From: Numidum massiliense
GTDB lineage: Bacteria; Bacillota; Bacilli; Thermoactinomycetales; Novibacillaceae
Assembly: GCF_001375555.1 (NCBI RefSeq)
Contig: NZ_CTDZ01000009.1
Span: forward strand, 2,535,758-2,599,757
DNA: 64,000 nucleotides
Reading direction: 5' to 3'
The translations under genes and the position numbers were made by a program. The notes beneath the pieces were generated by a model. The model had not been told where the DNA came from. It saw nothing but the letters and a program-made list of their open reading frames with translations, and ran no database searches. Numbering within the stretch: the stretch's first letter is position 1; every line of letters starts with the position of its first letter. Positions 18,480 through 27,395 of the stretch are shown piece after piece.

Positions 18480-19367
18480 TTACTCAAGGCTCTCCCATAA
18501 GTAAAATGTAACATAACTTGACCACGGCGACCATGGGGCACCGATTTCCCGCACTTCCGCTTCCGTCGGCTGGTGGTCGAGTCCGTAAGCGCGACGCACC
18601 GCGTTCCGCAACCCAATATCGGCTGCCGGCAATAAATTAGGGCGTCCCATACCGAACAGGAGCAAGCATTCCACTGTCCACCGCCCGACTCCGCGCAGCC
18701 GCGTTAACTCGCTCATCACCTCTTCGTCGGACAAGTGCCACAAACGTTCCAACTGTAATTCTCCGTTCACGATGAGGCGGGCGAGATCGATGACGTATTC
18801 TGCCTTGCGCTGACTAAATTGGAGCGCGCGCAAGTCGTCGTAGGTCAGGTTCGCCACTTGTTCCGGTGTGGGAAACACCGGCCACTGTTCACCGTCAATG
18901 GCGAGAGGGTCTCCCGCCCGTTCAATGAGGCGAGTCGTCAACGTTCCGGCGAAAGCCATGTTCACCTGTTGACTAATAATCGTCTTAGCAAAGCTTTCAA
19001 ACAGATCCGGTTCCCGAACCATGCGCAATCCGGTTAAACGATGGATGATCGGCTGTAAGTGCGCATCGTCTGCAACGTGTTGATAAAAACCGGACAAGTC
19101 GACGTCGGTAGAAAACATGTGCCGCAGGAGTCGTTCTCCTTCATCCTTCACAGCCGCGGTCACTTCACCACAAATTTCGACTGACAGGCACTCACGACTA
19201 GCGTCAGCGACACGAATTTTTAACAAACGCGGTTTACCAGCGAGGCGCACTGTGCGCAGCAAACACTTTCCGTCCGATCGATACATCGACTTTTCCAACG
19301 CGAGTAACCGCGCGGCCATCTTCGGAAAATCGTACGGCGCGGTCGTCTGTATTGTAAAGGCTGTCAT
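18480..19367 (-). CDS. DNA-3-methyladenine glycosylase II (AlkA-like)
   Basis: A 295-residue HhH-GPD base-excision glycosylase that removes alkylated bases from DNA. The N-terminal half is the AlkA_N-like beta domain. The catalytic half begins at FAKTIISQQVNMAFA, has the helix-hairpin-helix LRGVGRWTVECLLLFG and the catalytic Asp in PAADIGLRNAVR. It has no C-terminal Fe-S cluster, as expected for AlkA. I prefer the ATG at 19367, placed five bases after AGGTGA; two further in-frame starts lie within 10 bases upstream. Confidence 0.9.
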   Translation of the reverse strand: MTAFTIQTTAPYDFPKMAARLLALEKSMYRSDGKCLLRTVRLAGKPRLLKIRVADASRECLSVEICGEVTAAVKDEGERLLRHMFSTDVDLSGFYQHVADDAHLQPIIHRLTGLRMVREPDLFESFAKTIISQQVNMAFAGTLTTRLIERAGDPLAIDGEQWPVFPTPEQVANLTYDDLRALQFSQRKAEYVIDLARLIVNGELQLERLWHLSDEEVMSELTRLRGVGRWTVECLLLFGMGRPNLLPAADIGLRNAVRRAYGLDHQPTEAEVREIGAPWSPWSSYVTFYLWESLE

Positions 19368-19520
19368 CTCCATCACCTATGCTCGATTGTATCACACGTT
19401 CATATGCGATATGACAAGCAGACGCATACCAACTATTAAATCATTGCACACATCCGAAACAAACCCACCGCTAGGTAGCAAAACCTTACGCGGTGGGTTA
19501 CTATCATCCTACTCTTTCTA

Positions 19521-19580
19521 GGTCTCTTTCCCGGTATCTTTCTCGGTCTCTTTCTCAGTATCTTCCTTAGTATCTCGACT
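19521..19580. repeat. 12-bp imperfect tandem repeat
   Basis: Five degenerate copies of a pyrimidine-rich 12-base unit (GGTCTCTTTCCC, GGTATCTTTCTC and variants) downstream of the LysM-3D gene. On the minus strand it could encode Glu-Lys-Glu-Thr blocks, but no supported gene covers it. An inverted repeat AACCCACCGC/GCGGTGGGTT just before it (19464-19500) may be a terminator. Confidence 0.55.
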
Positions 19581-19644
19581 TTCATTCTCACAGTACCTCG
19601 GTTTGACTAGTTTCGGTTCAACGCCCAATTGGGAGATCGGTTTA

Positions 19645-20514
19645 CTATTTGAGGAGATAAACTTTAACGCCCGACTTTACTCCGAACTGTTGTGCCGTAC
19701 CGAGGTCGGGAATATACACGTCGATCCGGTTTCCTTTGATCGCCCCGCCGACGTCTTGCACGACGCGCCTACCAATCCCCTCAATATAAACGACACTTCC
19801 CATCGGGATCACCGACGGATCTGCGGCAATCGTTACCCCTTCCTGCACTCTCGCCCCGCTTGCCGTAATGCCGTAATCTGGATCGCCCGGACTTTTCCCC
19901 GTCGATTCGGGACCGGCCGTATAAGCAGTCAATGTGAATACACCGACGTAGGCACCGCCAGAAGGTGCGCCCGCCGCCACTTGCGCGGCTCGCTTGCGCG
20001 GTGCCTTTGCCTCGCGCGCACTGTCGCGGGAAGCTAACTGCACCGAAGACTGCTGCTTGTGCGGCCAATGCTGCGGATCTTTCAGGAAAAGTTGTTTTCC
20101 CGCCTTTAGCGGTCGTTCTTCTAAAGTCGGGGACATCTCCTTAATCGTCGCTACCGGCACGCCGTACGCCTCAGAGATTGACTTTAGCGTATCCCCTTTC
20201 TTCACAATGTAGAAAAAGCCTGTCGCTTGCGGGATGCGCAACTTTGAGCCGACATGAATGACACTCGGGTCGCTAATGTCGTTTGCCAAGGCAATCGTAT
20301 CCACGTCTGTGCCGTATTTTTGAGCGATATTGTACAACGTATCGCCGTGCCGCACAGTTACGTTGTAGACGAACGTCTTTTCTAGCTGCTTAAACTCTTC
20401 CAGTTCTTTGTTTACACTTTTATAGAGTACCTCCGTCTGCGCGAACGCGTTATGGAACAAACCTAAACATAACGCGACACACAGCAAGCCTATTACCCAA
20501 CGTTTATAGGCCAC
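19645..20514 (-). CDS. Secreted LysM-3D domain cell-wall protein
   Basis: A 289-residue exported wall protein. A signal peptide (VIGLLCVALCLGLFHNAFA) is followed by two LysM repeats, VRHGDTLYNIAQKYGTDVDT and VKKGDTLKSISEAYGVPVAT, then a basic linker and a 3D domain with the three Asp in AADPSVIPMG, VVQDVGGAIKG and IDVYIPD. This is the YocH/YabE-like layout, probably a lytic transglycosylase acting on peptidoglycan. The GTG at 20514 has AAAGGGG eight bases before it and gives a clean signal peptide. Confidence 0.9.
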   Translation of the reverse strand: MAYKRWVIGLLCVALCLGLFHNAFAQTEVLYKSVNKELEEFKQLEKTFVYNVTVRHGDTLYNIAQKYGTDVDTIALANDISDPSVIHVGSKLRIPQATGFFYIVKKGDTLKSISEAYGVPVATIKEMSPTLEERPLKAGKQLFLKDPQHWPHKQQSSVQLASRDSAREAKAPRKRAAQVAAGAPSGGAYVGVFTLTAYTAGPESTGKSPGDPDYGITASGARVQEGVTIAADPSVIPMGSVVYIEGIGRRVVQDVGGAIKGNRIDVYIPDLGTAQQFGVKSGVKVYLLK

Positions 20515-20599
20515 ATTGTTCACCCCTTTTTCATAGGTTGCTAACAACATGGCCTAATATTTACAATTTTATACGTTGCATTGTATTATTCACATTGTA

Positions 20600-21577
20600 T
20601 TATTCCGAAGTGAACACGTGTTGCACCCGATGCAACGACGCAGTAATCGCGGCTGCATCGCGGGCAATTTGGCGTACGACGTCGGAGGCACTTTCAATTG
20701 AATCGATCAGTCCGACAGATTGGCCACAATTCATCCAACCGTCGTCAACGTCCCCTTCAATCGCCGCGATACGGTTCTGTTTTCCCCGCACGAGCGGCAA
20801 AAATTGCTCCAACGTCGGATGTGTCTTTTCAAATTCGAGAACTTTTTGTGCATACGGCGAATTGAGCACGCGCAAACGAAAGTTTAGGTTACGGCCGAGC
20901 ACAACCGTGGCGTCGTCGCCCGCTTCTACGAGCAACTGTTTGTAATTGTCGTGTGCTTCGCATTCTAGCGTCGCCACGAATCGGGTCCCCATTTGCACCC
21001 CATCCGCCCCTAAAGCCATCGCCGCGACGACACCGTGCCCGTCGGCCATGCCACCGGCGGCGACGACCGGTAGATCGACCGCTTGGACGACTTGTGGGAT
21101 GAGCGCGAACAAACCGAGGTCGAGCGGACTGTCGTGACCGCCAGCTTCAATCCCTTCGCACACGATAAGGTCTGCCCCGAGCTCTTGCGCCTTCACCGCG
21201 TGTTTAACGGACGCCGTGACCGCCATTACTGTTAGCCCTGCCTCCTTAAACAGTGGAATGTACGGCTTAGGATTTCCCGCCGCGACACTGACTGCCATGA
21301 TCTGCTCCTTATGTCGTAAGATGACGTCGACGTACGGTTTGTTATCTTTATGACTACTAATCGGAAAGTTAACGCCGAACGGCTTGTCTGTCTGTGCACT
21401 TGCCACAGCAATCTGGCGGGCAACGTCTTCCGGAGAACGTCCGCCGCAGCCGACTTGGCCGAAGCCGCCGCCGTTCGACACTGCCGCCGCCAGTGCGCCG
21501 TTACCGACATAAGCGAGCCCGCCTTGAATAATGGGAAACTCGATGCCGAGTAAGGTACATACGCGATTGTCACGCAT
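20600..21577 (-). CDS. Nitronate monooxygenase-like / FMN enoyl reductase family
   Basis: A 325-residue FMN TIM-barrel protein of the NMO family (2-nitropropane dioxygenase, also FabK). It starts LLGIEFPIIQGGLAYVGN, has VCEGIEAGGHDSPLDL with the catalytic-type His, and the phosphate loop VVAAGGMADGHGVVAAMALGADGVQMGTRF. The ATG at 21577 follows AGGAGGAG. Detoxification of nitronates or enoyl-ACP reduction are both possible; the DUF561-type sequence with EAGGHDS fits nitronate monooxygenase better. It stands alone between the LysM-3D gene and the EPS operon. Confidence 0.85.
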   Translation of the reverse strand: MRDNRVCTLLGIEFPIIQGGLAYVGNGALAAAVSNGGGFGQVGCGGRSPEDVARQIAVASAQTDKPFGVNFPISSHKDNKPYVDVILRHKEQIMAVSVAAGNPKPYIPLFKEAGLTVMAVTASVKHAVKAQELGADLIVCEGIEAGGHDSPLDLGLFALIPQVVQAVDLPVVAAGGMADGHGVVAAMALGADGVQMGTRFVATLECEAHDNYKQLLVEAGDDATVVLGRNLNFRLRVLNSPYAQKVLEFEKTHPTLEQFLPLVRGKQNRIAAIEGDVDDGWMNCGQSVGLIDSIESASDVVRQIARDAAAITASLHRVQHVFTSE

Positions 21578-21647
21578 CGTGCCATCTCCTCCTATAACTG
21601 CCATACCGTGTTCATCTTAACAAACAGTGCAAGCTTATCCAACCCTG

Positions 21648-22766
21648 TCAACGCACTGCACGTCCTCTTAGCACATCGTCGTACAACGCGATAAATTGTT
21701 TGACGACAGATGACCACGAATAACGTTCCGCAGTTCGGATGGCGTTACCGATTAGCCCCTCTTTGTGCGGCATGCGCAAAACGTCAGTAACGGTCCGCTG
21801 CACCTCATCTATCTGCTCAAAATCCAATATAAAGCCGTTCCGCCCATCGTCAATCATTTTTTGGAACGACGGAATGTTACTGAGGAACGGAATTCTACCC
21901 GCAGCCATCGCTTCCAATGCCGACAATCCGAAGCCTTCATATTCGGAAGCAGAAATAAAGTACTGTGAATCGGCCAGCTCGGTGAGCAGCGCTTCCTGGG
22001 ACAGCGACTCGCGGATCGTGACGTTATCCTCGATGCCGTATTCACGGCTCAATCGGTCATACGTCCCCCGTAAATTGTCAAAATCACGGCCCGCGATTTT
22101 TAAACGGAGGTCGGGAAAATCTGGCTTTAATCGCTTCATTAACAACAGCAACCGGTCGACGCGTTTGTTTTGCGAAAAGCGCCCGACAAACATTAAGTTG
22201 TTCTTGTGACACCGCTTTGCACTGATCGTGCTAAATTCGGAAAAGTTAATGCCATTCTCGATTAGGTGTAAGTGGTCTGGCATAATCGCGCGAAACGTCT
22301 CGTAATCGTTCTCACTGCAAGCGACGACCGCATCGACATTTTTTAACGTCGCTCGCGTAATCGTGTTAAAGTACATCTTTTTTAATGTCTGTTGCTTTTT
22401 CGTATGAAAAAAGCCGCCATGAGTAGACAAGACGACCGGTTTTTTATAACGATATTTAAAAAGCGACAAGTAATCGATAAAAAAGTCAACAGCGTGCACG
22501 TGGATCAAGTCATAGTCGTGCACATACTGCAAGACGGAAGTCGCTAGCGGATACCGCTTCGACCCTTTATACGGGATCCGTGTAACTGTGATGCCGTCCT
22601 CGACCGAATGGGCGGGTAACTTCTCCCCACTCACAAAGTCTTCATCGATCGTCAGTACGTCGGAGGTGACACCATTCTGTTTTAAGTGCGTCGCCAACTC
22701 ATAAACGAAGTTTTCTAATCCGCCGATACACGGACGATACTGCCTGACAATCTGTAAAACTTTCAT
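21648..22766 (-). CDS. GT4 family glycosyltransferase (EPS)
   Basis: A 372-residue retaining glycosyltransferase of the GT-B fold. The N-terminal acceptor half has a Gly-rich loop (RQYRPCIGGLENFVYELA) and DLIHVHAVDFF; the donor half has NNLMFVGRFSQNKRVDRLL and the family motif ISASEYEGFGLSALEAMA with the E-x7-E pair. It is the last gene of the exopolysaccharide operon and adds a sugar to a lipid-linked repeat unit at the inner face of the membrane. Donor sugar unknown. Confidence 0.9.
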   Translation of the reverse strand: MKVLQIVRQYRPCIGGLENFVYELATHLKQNGVTSDVLTIDEDFVSGEKLPAHSVEDGITVTRIPYKGSKRYPLATSVLQYVHDYDLIHVHAVDFFIDYLSLFKYRYKKPVVLSTHGGFFHTKKQQTLKKMYFNTITRATLKNVDAVVACSENDYETFRAIMPDHLHLIENGINFSEFSTISAKRCHKNNLMFVGRFSQNKRVDRLLLLMKRLKPDFPDLRLKIAGRDFDNLRGTYDRLSREYGIEDNVTIRESLSQEALLTELADSQYFISASEYEGFGLSALEAMAAGRIPFLSNIPSFQKMIDDGRNGFILDFEQIDEVQRTVTDVLRMPHKEGLIGNAIRTAERYSWSSVVKQFIALYDDVLRGRAVR

Positions 22767-22802
22767 GAAGACTGTCCTCTCTCTATCAAAATTTTAACTC
22801 TG

Positions 22803-23474
22803 CTACTTCTCCCGGGCATCGATGACATCGACCGAACCGAGTACAGGTACTTGCAAAACCCTCTCGACATCTTGTTCACTAGTAATCGTACCGTGCCAAT
22901 ACTGTTGGAAAAAGACAAACCCGATCGCGGCTATTAAACCGACGACAAAGGCAATTGCGACGTGAAACACGAATTTAGACGACTTACTCACGCTTGCTTC
23001 CGTCAGGACATCGACGTTATCCAGCTTCATAATTTTCACAACTTCTTTGGAAAAAACCTCGGCGATCGTATTCGCAATCGCTTCCGCCGTTTTTTCGTCG
23101 CCGTCTTTCACCGTAATATCGATCACTTGCGACTCGTGTTCACTCGTGACCGATAGTTGTTTTTGCAAGTCAGCTGCTGTCCGCTCCAGCTTTAATTCTC
23201 CGATGACCGTGTTCAAAATACGCGGACTCTGTAGTAACGTGTGATATGAACTGACGAGTTTGACGTTCGTCTGCACGTGATCAAAAGTGGCTCCCGTCTT
23301 TTTTTCGCTCGGTTGATTGACGAGCAGTTGCGCCTTCGCTTCGTATATTGGTGGTACTAAACTGTAAGATAGAGCCGCACTCGTCGCCATAGCAAGAAGC
23401 GGAATGAGCACAACGATCCAGAGACGCCTTTTTATCACTTGCCACACATGTTTCAAATGAATGTTCTCCCCCAT
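22803..23474 (-). CDS. Chain-length/polymerisation protein (Wzz/CpsC type)
   Basis: A 223-residue membrane protein of the Wzz family in the short Gram-positive form (CapA/CpsC/YveK). One membrane helix at about 15-40 (LWIVVLIPLLAMATSAALSY), an outside domain with a helix to about residue 170, and a second helix (HVAIAFVVGLIAAIGFVFF). In Gram-positives it partners a tyrosine kinase (CpsD/YveL), which is not present in this window. The ATG at 23474 follows GGAGG. It controls polymer length or activates export in the EPS operon. Confidence 0.88.
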   Translation of the reverse strand: MGENIHLKHVWQVIKRRLWIVVLIPLLAMATSAALSYSLVPPIYEAKAQLLVNQPSEKKTGATFDHVQTNVKLVSSYHTLLQSPRILNTVIGELKLERTAADLQKQLSVTSEHESQVIDITVKDGDEKTAEAIANTIAEVFSKEVVKIMKLDNVDVLTEASVSKSSKFVFHVAIAFVVGLIAAIGFVFFQQYWHGTITSEQDVERVLQVPVLGSVDVIDAREK

Positions 23475-23544
23475 AGCACCCTCCAAACTCCTTGTTCCTA
23501 ATTAAGAACCGGGCAAATTAATTATATCAATTCCTATTAGAAAA

Positions 23545-24095
23545 TTAAACCTCGTTTTTTGACCGCTTTATTACGGCTGGCACGCCGACCGCCGTGCGAT
23601 TAGGCGGTACGTCGGTTAATACGACGGCATTAGCGCCAATCTTGCTTCCTGCACCTACTGACACACTGACACGTTACCGAGCACTTTTGCTCCCGTCCCG
23701 ATCGTCACGGAGCTTCCGATCGTCGGCACCTCTCCTGACGTCTTCGCTTCGCCGATCGTCACTTGGTGAAAGAGTACGACATCGTCCCCGATGACTGCTT
23801 CGCCGTGAATAATAATACCGTTAGCACCGTGCGGCAATTTTAGACGTCTACCGATTTTGCACCGCGCCGGGAACTCTGATGAGCAAACGAGTTTCACCCA
23901 CAAGTTGTCGAGGATGACATATAAGACGAGGAGTAGTTGACGGAGGAGCGGTACTTTAAACTTGTAATACACGAAGTGACCGTAGCGATAAATCCACATC
24001 GTCACAATACCCGATGGCTTGTTCTCACGGTAAGTTTGCCAAATCCGCTCCTTCAGCGAAAGGTGTTTATTATGATTTACGGCCCTTGCCATCAT
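23545..24095 (-). pseudogene. Serine acetyltransferase-like EPS gene, frameshifted by 8-bp duplication
   Basis: Left-handed beta-helix acyltransferase of the CysE class, about 180 residues when intact. The N-terminal part reads SGIVTMWIYRYGHFVYYKFK and IIIHGEAVIGDDVVLFHQVTIG; after GNVSV an exact 8-base tandem duplication (23657-23672) shifts the frame and ends translation within two codons. Beyond it the original frame resumes with GAGSKIGANAVVLTDVPPN and a proper stop at 23545-23547. Removing one copy restores the whole gene. The start overlaps the end of the beta-helix gene by 26 bases. In EPS clusters such enzymes acetylate a sugar. The lost part completes the acetyl-CoA-binding helix, so the truncated form is probably inactive. 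Confidence 0.88.
23657..23672. repeat. Exact 8-bp tandem duplication
   Basis: ACTGACAC twice in a row (plus strand), inside the acetyltransferase gene, causing a +2 frame change. Confidence 0.95.
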
Positions 24096-25725
24096 ACTCT
24101 TTCGTTCCTCCCTTTAACTCGTTACGGTCAACTTTAATTTTGCCCATTTCATTTTCCACACGCACAGCGAAGGCTTGCGTGACGCGTTCTTGATCGTCGA
24201 CAAACATATTTTCCACAACCTCCCCCTCGCCAGCGTGGAAAATAGTTACTGCTGCCTTGCCCCGCTTCGTCGCTACGGATTGGTTGTTGTTGGCGATCGT
24301 ATTCCCGCGGACATAAAAATCTTTTTGGTTGTATATTTCGATGCCACTCTCACCGTTGCCACTAACTTCGTTATTGGCGACGGACAATCCGTCACTCTGT
24401 TCAATGTTAGCTACCTGAATGCCGTGAGCGTCATTTCCTTTCACGACGTTCCCTTCGATGGCGATCTGTTTTGCATGACACCCTTGGACGTGAATGCCTT
24501 GCACGGCGTTGTCGTTAAAGGTGTTGTCAATAATGCGAATGTTGTTGAACATTCGCCGCCCGTCGGGGAAGTCGCGGGTCTTTTCACCTAAGTACGACGC
24601 TTCGACAAACAACCCTTTGCCCCCGCTGCCTTCTACTGTATTTCCCTCGACTAGAGCCCCATCGATTCCCGTGACGTAAATCGCGTTGCCGCCGCCAGCC
24701 AGCTCATTTTGTTTTACTTCGTTTTTCACTACTTGTACATTAGTCGCTACGTTGTAACCACCTTCGACGAATATACCGTCACCGCCGTACCCGCCTGTTT
24801 GCCCGTAACCGACTACCGTGTTGTTCTCGATGACACCGTCACTAACCGTACGAAAGGCAATCCCGGCGTTACGGGAATTGATAACCTCGTTATTGCGAAC
24901 GACGATGTTCTTGTGCGGCTCGTCCCCCGGGGCGACAATGTGCCCGACTTCGATGCCAAAGTCAGCCGCATCGACGACTTTATTTCTTTCAATCGTTATG
25001 TTGGACGTCGACTTGCCTTCTTGATAGGAAAAGAAGATTCCGTTTTGCTCATCCGTTCCCTCAATGACGTTGTCGACCACTTTGACATCCCTCGTGCGCT
25101 GCAAGCCGAGTATGCCGTTAGAACCGCTATTTTTTATATGCGATTTCTTGATGACCCCGTTTTTGCTATTAAAAAGGACGAGGGATCCCGACGCCGAATT
25201 GACGACGTGAACGTTAGTGATTGCAAAACCGTCGACGTGGTCGAGGACGACAGTGTGGGCATGAGGATCGTCAATTTTATCGCGTCGCCGCTGTTTATCC
25301 CCGTCAAAGGTCATATCGCTTATTTTTACGTTTTTGGCACCTTGCTCTGTTTTTAAGGCGTTATGTTTCATTGATTTTCCTGCATCGTCTTTCGCCTTAA
25401 TCCGGAGAACGGTCTTGTCCGTGCCCGCTCCTTTTAAATGAACTCCCGATTTTAAGACGAGTGGCTGCTCAAGCGTTAACACGCAACCCTTCAGCTGTAC
25501 TTCTCCCCCACCTTGCGCACTTGCTTCGTCAATCTGCCGCTGAATCTCTTTTATTTCTTTAGCGCCACACACCCGTTCACCTGGCTGCGCTCCCTTTTTC
25601 GTTACGCTTTGCTGCTGCTTAGGCTGCGGGCTACTTTGGAAGGCCCCGTCTCGTACAACAAAAACGATAACAACCGCCAAGGCGATTAATACAAAAAAAA
25701 GCGGAAAAACTATTTTCTTTCTCAT
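24070..25725 (-). CDS. Membrane-anchored right-handed beta-helix protein (EPS cluster)
   Basis: A 551-residue protein with an N-terminal membrane anchor (VFPLFFVLIALAVVIVFVV) and, outside, a pectate-lyase-like right-handed beta-helix from about residue 75 to 530. Repeated PbH1-like coils are plain: VKVVDNVIEGTDEQNGIFF, IVVRNNEVINSRNAGIAF, GVIENNTVVGYG, IRIIDNTFNDNAVQGIHV. Such folds in EPS loci are often lyases or epimerases acting on the polymer, or export-linked scaffolds. No catalytic set could be assigned by eye. It is the second gene of the operon and overlaps the acetyltransferase start, so the two are coupled. Confidence 0.82.
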   Translation of the reverse strand: MRKKIVFPLFFVLIALAVVIVFVVRDGAFQSSPQPKQQQSVTKKGAQPGERVCGAKEIKEIQRQIDEASAQGGGEVQLKGCVLTLEQPLVLKSGVHLKGAGTDKTVLRIKAKDDAGKSMKHNALKTEQGAKNVKISDMTFDGDKQRRRDKIDDPHAHTVVLDHVDGFAITNVHVVNSASGSLVLFNSKNGVIKKSHIKNSGSNGILGLQRTRDVKVVDNVIEGTDEQNGIFFSYQEGKSTSNITIERNKVVDAADFGIEVGHIVAPGDEPHKNIVVRNNEVINSRNAGIAFRTVSDGVIENNTVVGYGQTGGYGGDGIFVEGGYNVATNVQVVKNEVKQNELAGGGNAIYVTGIDGALVEGNTVEGSGGKGLFVEASYLGEKTRDFPDGRRMFNNIRIIDNTFNDNAVQGIHVQGCHAKQIAIEGNVVKGNDAHGIQVANIEQSDGLSVANNEVSGNGESGIEIYNQKDFYVRGNTIANNNQSVATKRGKAAVTIFHAGEGEVVENMFVDDQERVTQAFAVRVENEMGKIKVDRNELKGGTKEYDGKGRKS

Positions 25726-25743
25726 CCTTCGACTCCTTACGTA

Positions 25744-27153
25744 TTACTGTGACACTTGTCGCTCCGATCGTTTCATAAGCAAGTAGTAAGCAGCGACTAG
25801 AGCTAAGTGGAACCACACAAAGCCCATACGAAAGCCGTTGTTAAAATTGAAATCGACGAGCAGTAATATACTCGCACACGCTAAACCTAACGCGACATCG
25901 TCGCGCCTAGAAAAGACGGCTTTATGTAAATGTACAATTCTCATCAAAATTAGAATAAAAATGAACGTGCCGATCATGCCCGTATCGAACATAAAGGTGA
26001 GAAAAATGTTGGCATTCCCTTTACCTTCGTTCATTTCCCCACCGTATATGTACTTCGCCCGCAGCTCCTCGGACTGCGTCAGCATCGCCATGCCGCCACT
26101 CCCGTTGCCGACGTAGGGATGAAGTGGGATGTAGTCGAGCATTAATTGAATCGACGCCATGCGACTGTCCGTCGCCCCAGAATCGGTCGACGTCGACGTA
26201 CTCGGATTGAGGCGTTCCAATATGTTTTCCGCGATCGACGGATTGACGACAAACAAAGACGCCACTAAAAGGACGAAAGCGAGTATCGTTATTGCTATTA
26301 GCTTGATAATTTTTTTATCCCTCGTCACGATGTACAAAAACAAAATCGCGACAGCGAGCGATACCATGCTCGCCCTAGCCATACTAATAAAAACACCTAA
26401 AAAACAAGCCGCCAATCCGAACAGCACGAACCTCTGCGAAAAGAAGCGATTGTCTTTCCGCAAGTACCACACGAAAAACCATATGCCGCCGTAGGCACAA
26501 AACAAGCCGTACCAGTCCGGTTCGTGGGCGAAGGACGACGGGCGCGGAATACCGATCGATTCATAATGACCGATGCCGATGTCTACGCCAAAAATAAAAA
26601 AGCTAATCCACTCGAGAATACCGTATGCGGCGACGATCAAACTAGAGAGCACGGTAAACCTTAGTACTTTATCGTAAAAGGAAGCACCCTTTGTCGCTAA
26701 CGTTTGTACAATGACGTAATAAAAGAAGTTGAGAAATACCTGTCCAATCACGAGCACCCAAAAGTCTTTCGGACTCAGTAAATGGGGGTAAGCGAGAAAA
26801 AAACTTAACACCCACACGTTCAACAGCACAATTAATGGCATACGCCGCAACTTCACGTTATGGAAACTGCATTCGATAACAAATTTGATCGTCGTAAGCA
26901 AAAACAGCAATTGATAAATCCTAATGTACGAACCTTGAAAGGTGATGAACGATTTATCAAAAAAAATGAATAAGGCAATTAACAGTATGTACTTTTCTAA
27001 AGGAACGGCTAACAAAAACGGTAAAAACATCAGGCCGATAAAAATAGCCATTACATTAAGCGGCAACACCGAAACAAAACCGATGGCGAGTGACATCAAA
27101 ATGGCACACAACAGCGGTAGATTGATCTTTTTTTTCCTGATGTAAGTTTCCAT
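25744..27153 (-). CDS. O-antigen ligase/polymerase-like membrane protein (Wzy type)
   Basis: A 469-residue membrane protein with about ten to twelve helices and a large outside loop, as in the Wzy_C (O-antigen ligase) family. The loop region around 310-370 has VNPSIAENILERLNPSTSTS, SRMASIQLMLDYIPLHPYVG and then GNGSGGMAML, resembling the conserved H-x-x-x-G-x-G loop. It would polymerise repeat units outside the membrane. It is the first gene of the EPS operon. The ATG at 27153 follows AGGTGA. No flippase (Wzx) or priming transferase is in the window, so the cluster is either partial or helped from elsewhere. Confidence 0.85.
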   Translation of the reverse strand: METYIRKKKINLPLLCAILMSLAIGFVSVLPLNVMAIFIGLMFLPFLLAVPLEKYILLIALFIFFDKSFITFQGSYIRIYQLLFLLTTIKFVIECSFHNVKLRRMPLIVLLNVWVLSFFLAYPHLLSPKDFWVLVIGQVFLNFFYYVIVQTLATKGASFYDKVLRFTVLSSLIVAAYGILEWISFFIFGVDIGIGHYESIGIPRPSSFAHEPDWYGLFCAYGGIWFFVWYLRKDNRFFSQRFVLFGLAACFLGVFISMARASMVSLAVAILFLYIVTRDKKIIKLIAITILAFVLLVASLFVVNPSIAENILERLNPSTSTSTDSGATDSRMASIQLMLDYIPLHPYVGNGSGGMAMLTQSEELRAKYIYGGEMNEGKGNANIFLTFMFDTGMIGTFIFILILMRIVHLHKAVFSRRDDVALGLACASILLLVDFNFNNGFRMGFVWFHLALVAAYYLLMKRSERQVSQ

Positions 27154-27261
27154 CCCGTCACCTACCCACACGTTACAATATCAACCGGGTCGTTCGCGTT
27201 AAAGAACGGCATAGGACGATTATACATTGAATCGATCCCTTCTGTCGATACGCTGAAAAGG

Positions 27262-27309
27262 AAGCACCTTTTTTTGAATAAGGTTCATCCCTCACCAAAA
27301 AAGGTGCTT
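27262..27309. terminator. Terminator hairpin between pepF and the EPS operon
   Basis: AAGCACCTTTTTT pairs with AAAAAAGGTGCTT over 13 bp around a 22-base loop. It lies 86 bases past the pepF stop and 109 bases upstream of the EPS start, so it insulates the operon from read-through. Only A/T pairs inside the stem provide a U-rich side. Confidence 0.7.
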
Positions 27310-27395
27310 CGCAGCTTGAGATCACACAATACATGCTGTTTCTGTCATGTTTAGGGACACACTGTCATGGGCATGTACGTCGCATAACGCACGCG

